A DNA stretch of 64,000 bases from a bacterium (lineage in GTDB: Bacteria > BMS3Abin14), in assembly GCA_020350725.1 (NCBI GenBank), contig CP070719.1, forward strand, positions 187,597 to 251,596, in the 5' to 3' direction. The first letter of the stretch is position 1. The number at the start of each line of letters is the position of its first letter. Under the pieces are notes generated by a model, which was not told the DNA's origin, did not search any database, and saw only the letters and a list, made by a program, of their open reading frames with translations. A program made the position numbers and the translations under genes. Positions 1 through 8,329 of this stretch are shown piece after piece.

Positions 1-588
1 CTCGTCGAAGGGTTTTCCGGCTTTGATCTCCTCCAGGACCCGGACAGCCCGGTCCTTTATGACCTCCTGATCGCCGCCGGATGAAGCGTCATCGACCTTG
101 AACAGGATGTGGCTCAGGGTAAATTTGATCCGGCTGCGATAGCGCTCCCTGTAGCCCCTGTCCAGGTCCTGATCGTCCAGTCTCACCCGCCTCTGGACGG
201 CCTCCGATGCGGCCTTGGACGTTATCAGCTGATCCCGCAGATTGTCCTTGAAGACCTCGAAGCTCTCTCCCCTCGAAACCAGAACCTCCCTGAATTCCTG
301 GACGGACAGCCCGTTCCGTTCGCTGATCGACGCCAGAACCCTCTCCAGCTCATCGTCCGAAACGACGATGTTGTTCTCCTCTGCCCAAACCAGGGCCAGA
401 CTCCTTTCGATGAGTCGCTGGAGTGCACCGTCATAGGTCATGTCTGGGCTCTCAGACCTCAGAGACAGGACCTCGAGATGGGTGATGGGAAGGTGCTGAA
501 CACGCGCGACAACCCTGTCGCCGCCGTGAACGGTGACGGGACTGAGGATCACCGCAGCGAGAAGGGCCGCCGTGAAATGCCGGCACAT
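1..588 (-). CDS. SurA/PpiC-type peptidyl-prolyl isomerase, 3' end beyond window
   Basis: Partial gene: 196 codons are visible and the frame is open to the left edge. The protein begins with a short hydrophobic signal-like stretch (MCRHFTAALLAAVILSP), then a SurA N-terminal-like helical region (PITHLEV, YDGALQRLIERSLALVWAEE, VSDDELERVL), and the start of a parvulin domain (KFTLSHILFKVDD). This layout suits a periplasmic chaperone/prolyl isomerase for outer-membrane protein folding. The ATG abuts the TGA of the upstream isomerase gene, so the two are probably translationally coupled. The C-terminal parvulin domain lies outside the window, so whether it is true SurA or a relative cannot be told. 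Confidence 0.8.
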   Translation of the reverse strand, partial: MCRHFTAALLAAVILSPVTVHGGDRVVARVQHLPITHLEVLSLRSESPDMTYDGALQRLIERSLALVWAEENNIVVSDDELERVLASISERNGLSVQEFREVLVSRGESFEVFKDNLRDQLITSKAASEAVQRRVRLDDQDLDRGYRERYRSRIKFTLSHILFKVDDASSGGDQEVIKDRAVRVLEEIKAGKPFDE

Positions 589-1563
589 TCAGGACAACTC
601 CCTCAGGTTCTCGGGGTAGACGACGATCTGGGCCTGCTCCTTCAGGGATGTGAGCCACTCGTTGAAGAAGGACTCCTGGCGTCCCTGGAAGATCCGCTTG
701 CGGATGTCCTCCCGGACCTCCTCCAGGGCTAGGGTGCGCGGCGGGATCCGTTCATCCACCCGGAAGACATGAAAGCCGTAAGGTGACTGGACGACACGTG
801 TAATGGTCCCGACGCGGTACCGGAAGACGACCTGGTCGAACTCGTCGGGCATCTGTCCCTTGCCGAAGGTGCCCAGGTCTCCTCCCTGTTCGGCATCGGG
901 GCTCAGCGAATAGAGGCGCGCCAGTTCGGCAAAATCCTCTCCCCGGAGGAGCCTTGACCGCAGCGCTTTGGCCTCCTCCTCAGTGGCGACCACGATCTGC
1001 CGGGCCCTGACCATGAGCGGCTGCTTGAAATCCCCCTTGTTGGCACTGTAGTATTCGGCCACCTCGTCGTCGCTGACGTGGATAATGCTGTCGATCTCCC
1101 TGTCGATGAGCTTGTCTATGAGAAGTTTCTCCTTCCGGTCCTCTTTCCACTCCTCGAGCTTCATGCCGATCCTCTCCAGCGCCTCGTTGAGGGTTTCCTT
1201 GGGATAATCCTGCTTGAGGTGGTCGATCTCCCGGTTCAGCTCCTCGTCGGTAACGGCCAGCCCCCTCACCTCAGCTTCCTGGAGAAGGAGTTCCGTCTCG
1301 ATAAGCTTGTTCAGGAAACTCATCTTCACTTCGTCGGTGGCGCCCGCCGATTTCTCCCTGGGAAGATTGAATCGGCTTGCGAACCGATCATAGCTTCTGC
1401 GGAACGCATCTGCCGTTATGGGCCGACCGTTGACCGAGGCCATCAGCTTGATCTCGGGCTTGACCTCCTTCGGGGGGATGACCAGTAGGTCCCCCATGAA
1501 GTAGAGACCTGCAACCAGAGCCGCCGCGGTCACAAGCACTGCAGGGATCAGGAGCTTCCTCAT
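589..1563 (-). CDS. peptidyl-prolyl cis-trans isomerase, parvulin (PpiC/SurA) family
   Basis: 324 residues. An N-terminal membrane segment (about residues 4-24) without a clear lipobox is followed by a SurA_N-like helical region (residues 40-175) and one parvulin domain (about 180-275), recognised by RARQIVVATEEEAKAL, the GGDLGTFGKGQM signature and PYGFHVFRVDE. It probably acts as an anchored periplasmic foldase for exported proteins. It lies 23 bases after mfd and directly before a second SurA-like gene, so two foldases sit in tandem. No convincing Shine-Dalgarno precedes the ATG, so the start is slightly uncertain. PrsA- or PpiD-like naming is possible; the family call is firm. Confidence 0.88.
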   Translation of the reverse strand: MRKLLIPAVLVTAAALVAGLYFMGDLLVIPPKEVKPEIKLMASVNGRPITADAFRRSYDRFASRFNLPREKSAGATDEVKMSFLNKLIETELLLQEAEVRGLAVTDEELNREIDHLKQDYPKETLNEALERIGMKLEEWKEDRKEKLLIDKLIDREIDSIIHVSDDEVAEYYSANKGDFKQPLMVRARQIVVATEEEAKALRSRLLRGEDFAELARLYSLSPDAEQGGDLGTFGKGQMPDEFDQVVFRYRVGTITRVVQSPYGFHVFRVDERIPPRTLALEEVREDIRKRIFQGRQESFFNEWLTSLKEQAQIVVYPENLRELS

Positions 1564-1586
1564 AGAGGCTAGTTAGTATCAGATAG

Positions 1587-4500
1587 TCACAACGACCGCA
1601 AGATTTCCTTAAGGTAGGAGATCCTGTCGTCCTTGATCGCCATGCCGGACACGTCGAGCCTGAGGATGGAAGGGGGCACGAAACGGGTCCGGCTGTCCGA
1701 GGAGAGCAGGCCGACAAGCCGGTCGGGAGAGATCCTGGCCCCCGGGTGGAAGGTGAGAAGGTAATAGGGGCCGGCGATGTCGATCCTTTCCACCCCCAGA
1801 TCCCCGGCCAGGATGATAATCTCCATCCTGGTGAAGAGCCCATCGACCTCTGCCGTGAATCGCCCAAACCGGTCGGCTGTCTCCTCCCTGAGGGCATCGA
1901 GTTCCTTCTGGGACCGGGTGTTGGCGAGCCTCTTGTACAGGGTGAGCCGTTCTCCCACGTCGGGCAGATAGTCCTCCGGCAGCAGGGCCGGGATGTCGAG
2001 CTTGACGGACGGTTCGACGGCCCGGTCCGGAGGCTGGCCGGTGGCTTCCCGAACGGCCTGTTCCAGGAGCTGGGAAAAGAGGTCGAGCCCCACCGCCCCG
2101 ATGTGGCCGGACTGCTCTTCACCCAGGAGATTGCCTGCCCCTCTTATCTCGAGGTCGTATGCGGCGAGCTTGAAGCCGGACCCCAGGTCGGTGAGATCGC
2201 GGAGGCTGGCCAGGCGCTTCCTGACCTTCTGGGACAGGCTCCCTCCACCCGGAACGAGGAGGTAGGCGTAGGCCAGCACGGAAGAGCGGCCGACCCGTCC
2301 TCTGAGCTGATAGAGCTGAGCCAGTCCGAACCGGTCCGCCCGGCTGACGATCAGCGTGTTGGCGTTGGCGATATCGAGTCCGGATTCGATGATGGCGGTG
2401 CTGATGAGGACGTCGATCTCGCCTTTGAGAAAGGAGACCATAACCTTTTCGAGATCGCGTTCTCCCATCTGCCCGTGTGCCATTCCGATCCGGGCGTGCG
2501 GAACAAGCCTCTGCACCATGTCCCTGAAGGGTCTGATGCTCATGACGCGATTGTGAACGAGGTAGACCTGTCCGCCCCTCTCGAGTTCCCTGTTGACGGC
2601 GTCACGGATGAGGTCCTCATCAAAGGTGCGGATCTCGGTATGAACGGCCTTCCGGTCGGCAGGGGGGGTATGGATGAGGGAAAGCCCCCTCAACCCGGAG
2701 AAGGCCTGGAACAGGGTCCTCGGAATGGGAGTGGCCGACAGGGTGAGGACGTCCATGGTTTCCTTGATCGCCTTGAGCTTCTCCTTGTGGCGGACGCCGA
2801 AACGGTGCTCTTCGTCCACAATAAGAAGGCCGAGGTCCTTGAATGTCACGTCATCGGAAAGCAGACGGTGGGTCCCGATCACGATGTCGATCCGGCCGCC
2901 GGCCAGGTCATCCAGGACCGTTTGCTGTTGGGCCGGACTGACAAAACGGCTGAGCATGGCTACCCTGACGGGGAAATCTCCGAGGCGTTCGGCGAAGTTC
3001 TGAAAATGCTGTTGGGCCAGAACGGTCGTTGGGACCAGGACGGCCACCTGCTTGCCTCCGAGGACGGCCAGGTAAGATGCCCTGAGGGCCACCTCTGTTT
3101 TTCCGAAACCGACATCGCCGCAAACCAGCCTGTCCATGGGGACGGGGGAGGACATATCCGTCAGAACCTCCTCGATGGCACGGCTCTGATCGGGGGTCTC
3201 CGTCCAGGGAAAGGACGCCTCGAACTCGGCGAAAAAGTGGTCGGGTTTCGGGAAGGAGTAACCGGGCGTCGTGCGGCGTTTGGCCGACAGGCTCAGCAGC
3301 TCATCGGCCATGAGCCTGAGGGATCTCTTCACCCTGGCCTTGGCCCTTTTCCAGGCAGTCCCGCCCAGCTTGCTGAGCTGGGGCGGCGTCTCGGATGAGC
3401 TCCGATAGCGCTGCACTTTGGCCAGGTCCTCCACCGGGACATAGAGGGAATCCCCGCCGGCGAAGGACAGATGAAGGTAGTCGTCCTTCGATTCGGCCAC
3501 CTGCAGCTGTTTCAACCCCATGTAAAGGGCGATACCGTGTTCGACGTGGACGACCGTATCCCCGTCAAGCAGGGTGCCTATGGGGAGATCCCAGTCACCC
3601 AGGCTCACGCCCCGGGAGAACCTCTCCCTGACGGGTCCGAAAAGGTCCGCTTCACTGATAAAGGTGATCCCGGCGTCAGGGAGGGCAAACCCTTCAGAAA
3701 GGCTTCCCTGTATCACCCCTGCTCCCCGACCGGGCTTGAGTATTGCGGATGCATCCATCTTGAGGACATCGACACCCATACCATCGAGCAGGGAAGACAT
3801 CCTGTCGAGGGCGGCCGGCGAGCGGGCGGAAAGGACGACCCTTTCCTCGGGCTTCGACTCCACCAGAAGGGCCAACTGCGAAAGACGGTCATGACGGGAG
3901 GCGGGTCGAGTGGCTGGTCGATCGGGGTCAGGACCCTCATCCGTGCCCGGCCCCGCGCCGGTCTTCCGAAAACGCTGTGGCGGCCGAAAGGGAGGCAGGC
4001 AGCGGATCTCATGGCCTCCGTCCGCCCGGAAGGCGCGAATGTGGATCGCCCTGCTGCGGGAAAGGGACTGCCAGACCATATCGGGTTGCCCGTAGATGCC
4101 CTCGAGGCCCGGGTGTCCCTCCGCGGTCCGGGCAGCGATGGCTGTATGGAAGGCGGCCAGGGATTGTCTGATCGCCTCGGGCTCCACGAGGATGAGGGTG
4201 TTCACACCGGTCAGGAAGTCCGTGGGATAGAAGGCCCTTCCATAGATGGCGGGGAGGAAAAGGGAGATGCCCGGAAAATCCATCCCCTCGTCCCACTGGT
4301 CAAGGATCCGGGCCCGTTCCCTGGCCGAAAGTCCCATGGCCGAGAGGCAGGACACCATGTTCTCCCTGCCCCGGGACATGAACTCGGGACTTCGGATCAC
4401 CTCCGTCACGGGAAGAAACACGGCCGATCCCATCGAGGCGAGGGACCTCTGTGTTTCCGGGTCGAAGGTTCTTATGGACTGGATCTCGTCACCCCAGAGC

Positions 4501-5042
4501 TCGATACGAAAGGGGAATTCCTCGGAGGGGCTGAACAGATCGATAATGCCGCCGCGGACGGCCATTTCTCCGGCCTGGGACACAACGGGGACCCTCCGGT
4601 ATCCCACCGCGGAGAGGTGTCTGAGGAGGGCGTCGCGATCCATGTCGCGTCCGACTTCGGGGGACAGGGAACAGGCGGAGAGGGTTTCCGGCGGCAGTGT
4701 CGGTTGCATCAGAGCCGGAGCGGCGATGACCGTCGGCGCCGCTCCGGTGGACATGGCCCACAGCGACCGGATCCGAAGTACGTAATGTTCGACATCGGGT
4801 ATCATCCATTCGAAGGGAACCCTCTCCGTCGGCGAGAGGTGGAATATCCTCTCCGTCTGCCGGAAGAAGCGGAGGTCCGAGGCGAACGATCTGGCTGAAT
4901 CCTCGTCCGGCAGGACAACGACGATCCTGCCCGGATCGGGCAGGCAGGCGCAGAGGTAGGCCGCGGCGGCCGGGGGGATGCCGTAGACGGAGGAACTGCC
5001 TTTGCGTTCGAGGTCCTCGAGGACCCCGTCGAGGGGGATCAT
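1587..5042 (-). CDS. mfd: transcription-repair coupling factor Mfd
   Basis: 1151 residues, normal Mfd length. It removes RNA polymerase stalled at DNA lesions and recruits UvrA. The order is an N-terminal UvrB-like region, an RNA-polymerase-interacting CarD-like domain (VEHGIALYMGL), a RecG-like DNA translocase with Walker A (CGDVGFGKTEVA), DEEH box (VDEEHRFG), SATPIPRT and RGRVGRS motifs, and a C-terminal TRCF domain (LYKRLANTRS). It starts 3 bases after the heptose-1-phosphate adenylyltransferase gene and is probably co-transcribed with the LPS heptose genes. The several long open frames on the opposite strand are composition artefacts. Confidence 0.98.
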   Translation of the reverse strand: MIPLDGVLEDLERKGSSSVYGIPPAAAAYLCACLPDPGRIVVVLPDEDSARSFASDLRFFRQTERIFHLSPTERVPFEWMIPDVEHYVLRIRSLWAMSTGAAPTVIAAPALMQPTLPPETLSACSLSPEVGRDMDRDALLRHLSAVGYRRVPVVSQAGEMAVRGGIIDLFSPSEEFPFRIELWGDEIQSIRTFDPETQRSLASMGSAVFLPVTEVIRSPEFMSRGRENMVSCLSAMGLSARERARILDQWDEGMDFPGISLFLPAIYGRAFYPTDFLTGVNTLILVEPEAIRQSLAAFHTAIAARTAEGHPGLEGIYGQPDMVWQSLSRSRAIHIRAFRADGGHEIRCLPPFRPPQRFRKTGAGPGTDEGPDPDRPATRPASRHDRLSQLALLVESKPEERVVLSARSPAALDRMSSLLDGMGVDVLKMDASAILKPGRGAGVIQGSLSEGFALPDAGITFISEADLFGPVRERFSRGVSLGDWDLPIGTLLDGDTVVHVEHGIALYMGLKQLQVAESKDDYLHLSFAGGDSLYVPVEDLAKVQRYRSSSETPPQLSKLGGTAWKRAKARVKRSLRLMADELLSLSAKRRTTPGYSFPKPDHFFAEFEASFPWTETPDQSRAIEEVLTDMSSPVPMDRLVCGDVGFGKTEVALRASYLAVLGGKQVAVLVPTTVLAQQHFQNFAERLGDFPVRVAMLSRFVSPAQQQTVLDDLAGGRIDIVIGTHRLLSDDVTFKDLGLLIVDEEHRFGVRHKEKLKAIKETMDVLTLSATPIPRTLFQAFSGLRGLSLIHTPPADRKAVHTEIRTFDEDLIRDAVNRELERGGQVYLVHNRVMSIRPFRDMVQRLVPHARIGMAHGQMGERDLEKVMVSFLKGEIDVLISTAIIESGLDIANANTLIVSRADRFGLAQLYQLRGRVGRSSVLAYAYLLVPGGGSLSQKVRKRLASLRDLTDLGSGFKLAAYDLEIRGAGNLLGEEQSGHIGAVGLDLFSQLLEQAVREATGQPPDRAVEPSVKLDIPALLPEDYLPDVGERLTLYKRLANTRSQKELDALREETADRFGRFTAEVDGLFTRMEIIILAGDLGVERIDIAGPYYLLTFHPGARISPDRLVGLLSSDSRTRFVPPSILRLDVSGMAIKDDRISYLKEILRSL

Positions 5043-5045
5043 CGC

Positions 5046-5531
5046 CTAGGGATCGGTCTCCGTGATTCGATGGATGAGTTCAGTTGTTGAGAGACCGGTG
5101 TGAAAGGGCAGGCTGACGACCTCTCCGCCATGCCTTCTGACGAAGTCGGCGCCCACGATACTCTCGACCGGCCAGTCTCCTCCCTTGACGAGAAAGTGGG
5201 GGACGACGGCCTCAATGAGGGCAAGGGGAGTGGGATCCGAGAAGATGACTACCGCATCGACCCAGCGAAGGGAGAGGAGGACTTCACCGCGTTCCCCCTC
5301 GTTCATGACCGGACGGCCGGGACCCTTGAGCTGCCTTACCGATTCGTCCGCGTTCAATCCCACGACAAGGACATCGCCCAGCTGACGGGCTTCGCGGAGA
5401 TAACGGGTGTGGCCCGGGTGGATGATGTCGAAACATCCGTTGGTGAAAACGATCTGCAGGCCCGCCTGCCGCCATTCTCCGGCGGCTTCGGCGATGGCCG
5501 GCAGGGTGTAGGTTTTGGGTTCGATGGTCAT
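5046..5531 (-). CDS. D-glycero-beta-D-manno-heptose 1-phosphate adenylyltransferase (RfaE2 type)
   Basis: 161 residues from the chosen ATG. It is a cytidylyltransferase-fold enzyme that makes ADP-heptose for the LPS inner core; it corresponds to the C-terminal half of E. coli HldE as a stand-alone protein. Visible signatures are FTNGCFDIIHPGHTRYL (HxGH nucleotide site), the VVGLNADESVRQLKG segment and the C-terminal LSTTELIHRI (STT motif). The open frame extends 20 codons upstream, but GGAGGTG lies about 9 bases before this ATG and family proteins start here. It sits between gmhA and mfd. A separate kinase domain (HldE N-terminal half) is not in the window. Confidence 0.93.
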   Translation of the reverse strand: MTIEPKTYTLPAIAEAAGEWRQAGLQIVFTNGCFDIIHPGHTRYLREARQLGDVLVVGLNADESVRQLKGPGRPVMNEGERGEVLLSLRWVDAVVIFSDPTPLALIEAVVPHFLVKGGDWPVESIVGADFVRRHGGEVVSLPFHTGLSTTELIHRITETDP

Positions 5532-5696
5532 GGGATCCGGCACCTCCGCCCGCCGAATTCCGCTCCGGCGGGACCCACCGGACCCGACCAAGCCGGACCA
5601 TCCCCGGCCTCGAGAAGACCCCGGACGGCCGGCCCGGACCGATAACCGCCCGGCCCGAATCCACCCATTTCGTCAGTGAAGGGCACCGATTTTCGC

Positions 5697-6287
5697 CTAT
5701 GCGTTGCTGTGGGAAAAGAGCATGATCTCCACGAGCTCCGCGATTATATGGAGGACCAGATGATGAACCTCCTGGATCCGGGGAGTGGAACTCTGGGCCA
5801 CGCTGAGGCAGATGTCACAGAGGTGAACGACCTGGGCGCATTCTCCGCCCGTGAGCCCGATGGTGAGCATGGACTGGGCGTTGGCCTTTTCCAGGGCGCG
5901 GACGATGTTTCCCGATGAACCGCTGGTGGTGATGGCTATCAGAGCGTCCCCCTCCTCACCCAACGCCTCAACCTGTCTGCTGAACACCTGGTCGTAGGAG
6001 TAGTCGTTGGAGATCGAGGTGAGGATGGAGGTGTCGGTGGTCAGGGCCAGGCACGGGACCGGCCTCCGTTCCATCAGGAACCGGTTCACGAGTTCAGCGG
6101 AGAAATGCTGGGCGTCGGCGGCGCTGCCGCCGTTTCCGGCCACCAGGATCTTGCCACCCTCCTGGATGGTCTTGACCAGCGATCTCGCCGTCTGGTGAAC
6201 TCTGGCCGCCTCCGCGAAGCAGAATTCCTCGATGGCGGAGGCACATTCCCGGCCGCGCTGGCGGATCAGATCTTCAGGGTTTTTCAT
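5697..6287 (-). CDS. gmhA: phosphoheptose isomerase (SIS domain)
   Basis: 196 residues, usual GmhA length. It converts sedoheptulose 7-phosphate to D-glycero-D-manno-heptose 7-phosphate, the first step of LPS heptose synthesis. A single SIS domain shows GNGGSAADAQHFSAELVNRF, the LTTDTSILTSISND segment, ITTSGSSGNIVRAL and the C-terminal QEVHHLVLHIIAELVE, all diagnostic. DiaA is a close relative, but the neighbouring heptose adenylyltransferase supports GmhA. It begins 15 bases after rex and sits in the same leftward transcript. Confidence 0.95.
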   Translation of the reverse strand: MKNPEDLIRQRGRECASAIEEFCFAEAARVHQTARSLVKTIQEGGKILVAGNGGSAADAQHFSAELVNRFLMERRPVPCLALTTDTSILTSISNDYSYDQVFSRQVEALGEEGDALIAITTSGSSGNIVRALEKANAQSMLTIGLTGGECAQVVHLCDICLSVAQSSTPRIQEVHHLVLHIIAELVEIMLFSHSNA

Positions 6288-6302
6288 GGCTGCCGATCCC
6301 GC

Positions 6303-6947
6303 CTAATCGCTGCTCATCTGAAACGCGATGCCCTCGAGATCAATGGCGAAATCCACATTCTTCAGGATGGCTCCCGGGGGCACCTTGATGGTGGTAGGGG
6401 TAAAGTTCAGGATCCCCTTGACACCGGCGTCGATGAGGCTGTGAGCCACTTTCAGGGCATTCTCGGGGCTGACGGCGATGATGCCGATCTTGATGCCGAA
6501 TTCGGAAACAACCCTCTGCATGTCGTCCATGCCGAACAGGGGGATGTCCTGGAAAGAGCCCATCTCGACGAGAATGGGGTCCCTTTCGAAAATGGCTGAG
6601 ATCTTGAACCCCCTCTTGGCGAGGGAGTCTGTGCCCAGCAGGGCGAAGCCCAGGTTCCCTGCCCCGACCAGGGCGCAGTTCCAGGACCTGTCGATTCCGA
6701 GGGCCCGCTTGATGTCCTTCTGAAGATTTTCCACGTAGTAGCCGACACCGCGGACACCGAACTCGCCAAAATAGGCGAAGTCCTTTCTGATCTGCGCCGG
6801 ATTGGTGCCGCATTTCCTGGCGATGTCCGATGAGGACACGATCCTCTTCCCTGATCGCTGGAGTTCCTCCAGGCATCTGTCGTAGAGGGACAGACGTCTT
6901 ATGGTAGCCTCCGGGATCTTGATGCGACTGACTTTCTTAAAGACCAT
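6303..6947 (-). CDS. rex: redox-sensing transcriptional repressor Rex
   Basis: 214 residues. It is a homodimeric repressor that reads the NADH/NAD+ ratio. There is an N-terminal winged helix (residues 8-80: IPEATIRRLSLYDRCLEEL, SSDIARKCGTNPAQIRKDFAYFGEFGVRGVGY) and a Rossmann domain with GAGNLGFALL followed by IFERDP. It lies 8 bases after the 12-heme cytochrome gene, so it is made with the cytochrome bc operon it may help control. A possible half-operator (ATTCACAAA) lies between that operon's promoter and first gene, but I saw no full palindromic Rex site. Confidence 0.97.
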   Translation of the reverse strand: MVFKKVSRIKIPEATIRRLSLYDRCLEELQRSGKRIVSSSDIARKCGTNPAQIRKDFAYFGEFGVRGVGYYVENLQKDIKRALGIDRSWNCALVGAGNLGFALLGTDSLAKRGFKISAIFERDPILVEMGSFQDIPLFGMDDMQRVVSEFGIKIGIIAVSPENALKVAHSLIDAGVKGILNFTPTTIKVPPGAILKNVDFAIDLEGIAFQMSSD

Positions 6948-6955
6948 TTCTCACC

Positions 6956-8329
6956 TCACTGACTGACAAGGGATCTGGCTCTCTTCAGGTCCTCGGTGGC
7001 CCCTCTGAGGATGGCCAGTGCGTACTCGGGGTTGTGGACCGGCTGGCTGGCCCGGACAAAAATGATGTTATGCCGGGCGTCCCTGACCAGCCGCCTGGCC
7101 TCGTGGACGGCTCTCGTCCTTCCGGTGGAGGCGCCGACGGCCGTTTCGACATCCCTGAGGGTCACCGTCGCCGCATCGAGGGCCTTTCGAAGGCTTGCCT
7201 TCCATTCTTTCACCAGGGGAGCGAATCCGGGTCCATGACAGGCGTCACAGGCTTCCGTTATGGCCTTCATGGTCTGACCCCTGTAGATCGTGTTCTCGTT
7301 CGGGACGTCCGCCGGGATTATGTGACATCCCCTGCACCCTACGCGGGCCTGGAACATCGGGGAAGGAAGGCTTTGGACCCCGAAAGCGCCCTTTCCCTGG
7401 TACATAAAGACGATCCCGTTATGCCTGTCCTCGTGGCATGAAGAGCAGTCCAGGTGGGACGGCTGGATCTCCTCCAGGGCGGAGTGCAGGATCGGGTCGT
7501 GGCACTGAGTGCAACCGACGCTGTGATCCGTGACATGCTCGCGGTGGAGGACCTCGACGGGCTCCGAGAGGTCCATCTCCAGCCGGCGTCCATGGCAGTT
7601 AGGGCATCTGTTTTCATCGACCCGACCCTCTCCCCGGATGACGTCCTGATGGCATTTCGTGCAGATGACGCCCCTGTCCATGTAAACGGAATGGTCGAAA
7701 CCCGTCCCGCCGGCAACCGCCCCCTCGCCGCCCGGGTTGGCGTGGCACAGGGTGCATCGGGACGTTTCGGTGTTGGTCTCCAGGTTCTTGAAATGGCAGA
7801 TAAAACAGGTGTCGGCAACGACGGTGATGTGGTTTCCCATGGCCACCTGGGAATGGCAGCTGATGCAGCGCAGGATCTTGCCCCGCCTGAGCTGCTGGAG
7901 GTGGGGACCGTGGTCAAAGAAAATGTCACCCTGAAAGGCGGCCCGTCCTTCCAGGAGCCTCTTGGAATGGCATCCGTCCTTGAGGCATCCGGCGTCACTG
8001 ACCTCGGCCCTCGTGTGGTCGCCATACGTCCGGGTAAAGTAACTCGCCACCTGCGCCAGAGCCCGGAACTTCGGGGAGATACCCTTCTCGCCCTGCTCGG
8101 GGTTGTGGCACTCCACGCATGCCACCTTATTGTGGGTAGAGGTCTTCCAGTCCTCGTAATAGGAGCGCATGATATGGCAGGTGTTTCCGCAGAACACGGC
8201 CGATTCGGTGATCTCGATGAGGCTCCACGCTCCCACCACGCCTGTGATGCACAGGAGGAGGATCACCTCGTAAAAACGGAGCTTTCTCATGAGGTCCAGG
8301 AGTTTTCCGAGCACTTCCAGGGGTTTCAT
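6956..8329 (-). CDS. membrane-anchored 12-heme c-type cytochrome, NapC/NirT-like N-terminus
   Basis: 457 residues from an ATG overlapping the upstream stop (ATGA). One N-terminal membrane helix (residues 18-40) precedes a periplasmic heme domain. There are ten canonical CxxCH sites (CVECH, CISCH, CFICH, CTLCH, CTKCH, CPNCH, CTQCH, CSSCH, CRGCH, CDACH) plus an expanded first site CGNTCH (residues 47-52) and CLKDGCH (115-121), giving up to 12 hemes. The FCGNTCHIM start with the helix resembles the NapC/NirT quinol dehydrogenase entry domain. It probably takes electrons from the adjacent cytochrome b or directly from quinol. The longer open frame upstream lies inside the neighbour and was rejected. 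Confidence 0.88.
   Translation of the reverse strand: MKPLEVLGKLLDLMRKLRFYEVILLLCITGVVGAWSLIEITESAVFCGNTCHIMRSYYEDWKTSTHNKVACVECHNPEQGEKGISPKFRALAQVASYFTRTYGDHTRAEVSDAGCLKDGCHSKRLLEGRAAFQGDIFFDHGPHLQQLRRGKILRCISCHSQVAMGNHITVVADTCFICHFKNLETNTETSRCTLCHANPGGEGAVAGGTGFDHSVYMDRGVICTKCHQDVIRGEGRVDENRCPNCHGRRLEMDLSEPVEVLHREHVTDHSVGCTQCHDPILHSALEEIQPSHLDCSSCHEDRHNGIVFMYQGKGAFGVQSLPSPMFQARVGCRGCHIIPADVPNENTIYRGQTMKAITEACDACHGPGFAPLVKEWKASLRKALDAATVTLRDVETAVGASTGRTRAVHEARRLVRDARHNIIFVRASQPVHNPEYALAILRGATEDLKRARSLVSQ

Noticed and set aside
1746-3398. 550-codon open frame antisense to mfd
   Set aside because: It is the complement of a strongly conserved gene, is low-complexity and lacks any family motif; GC-rich third positions create such frames.
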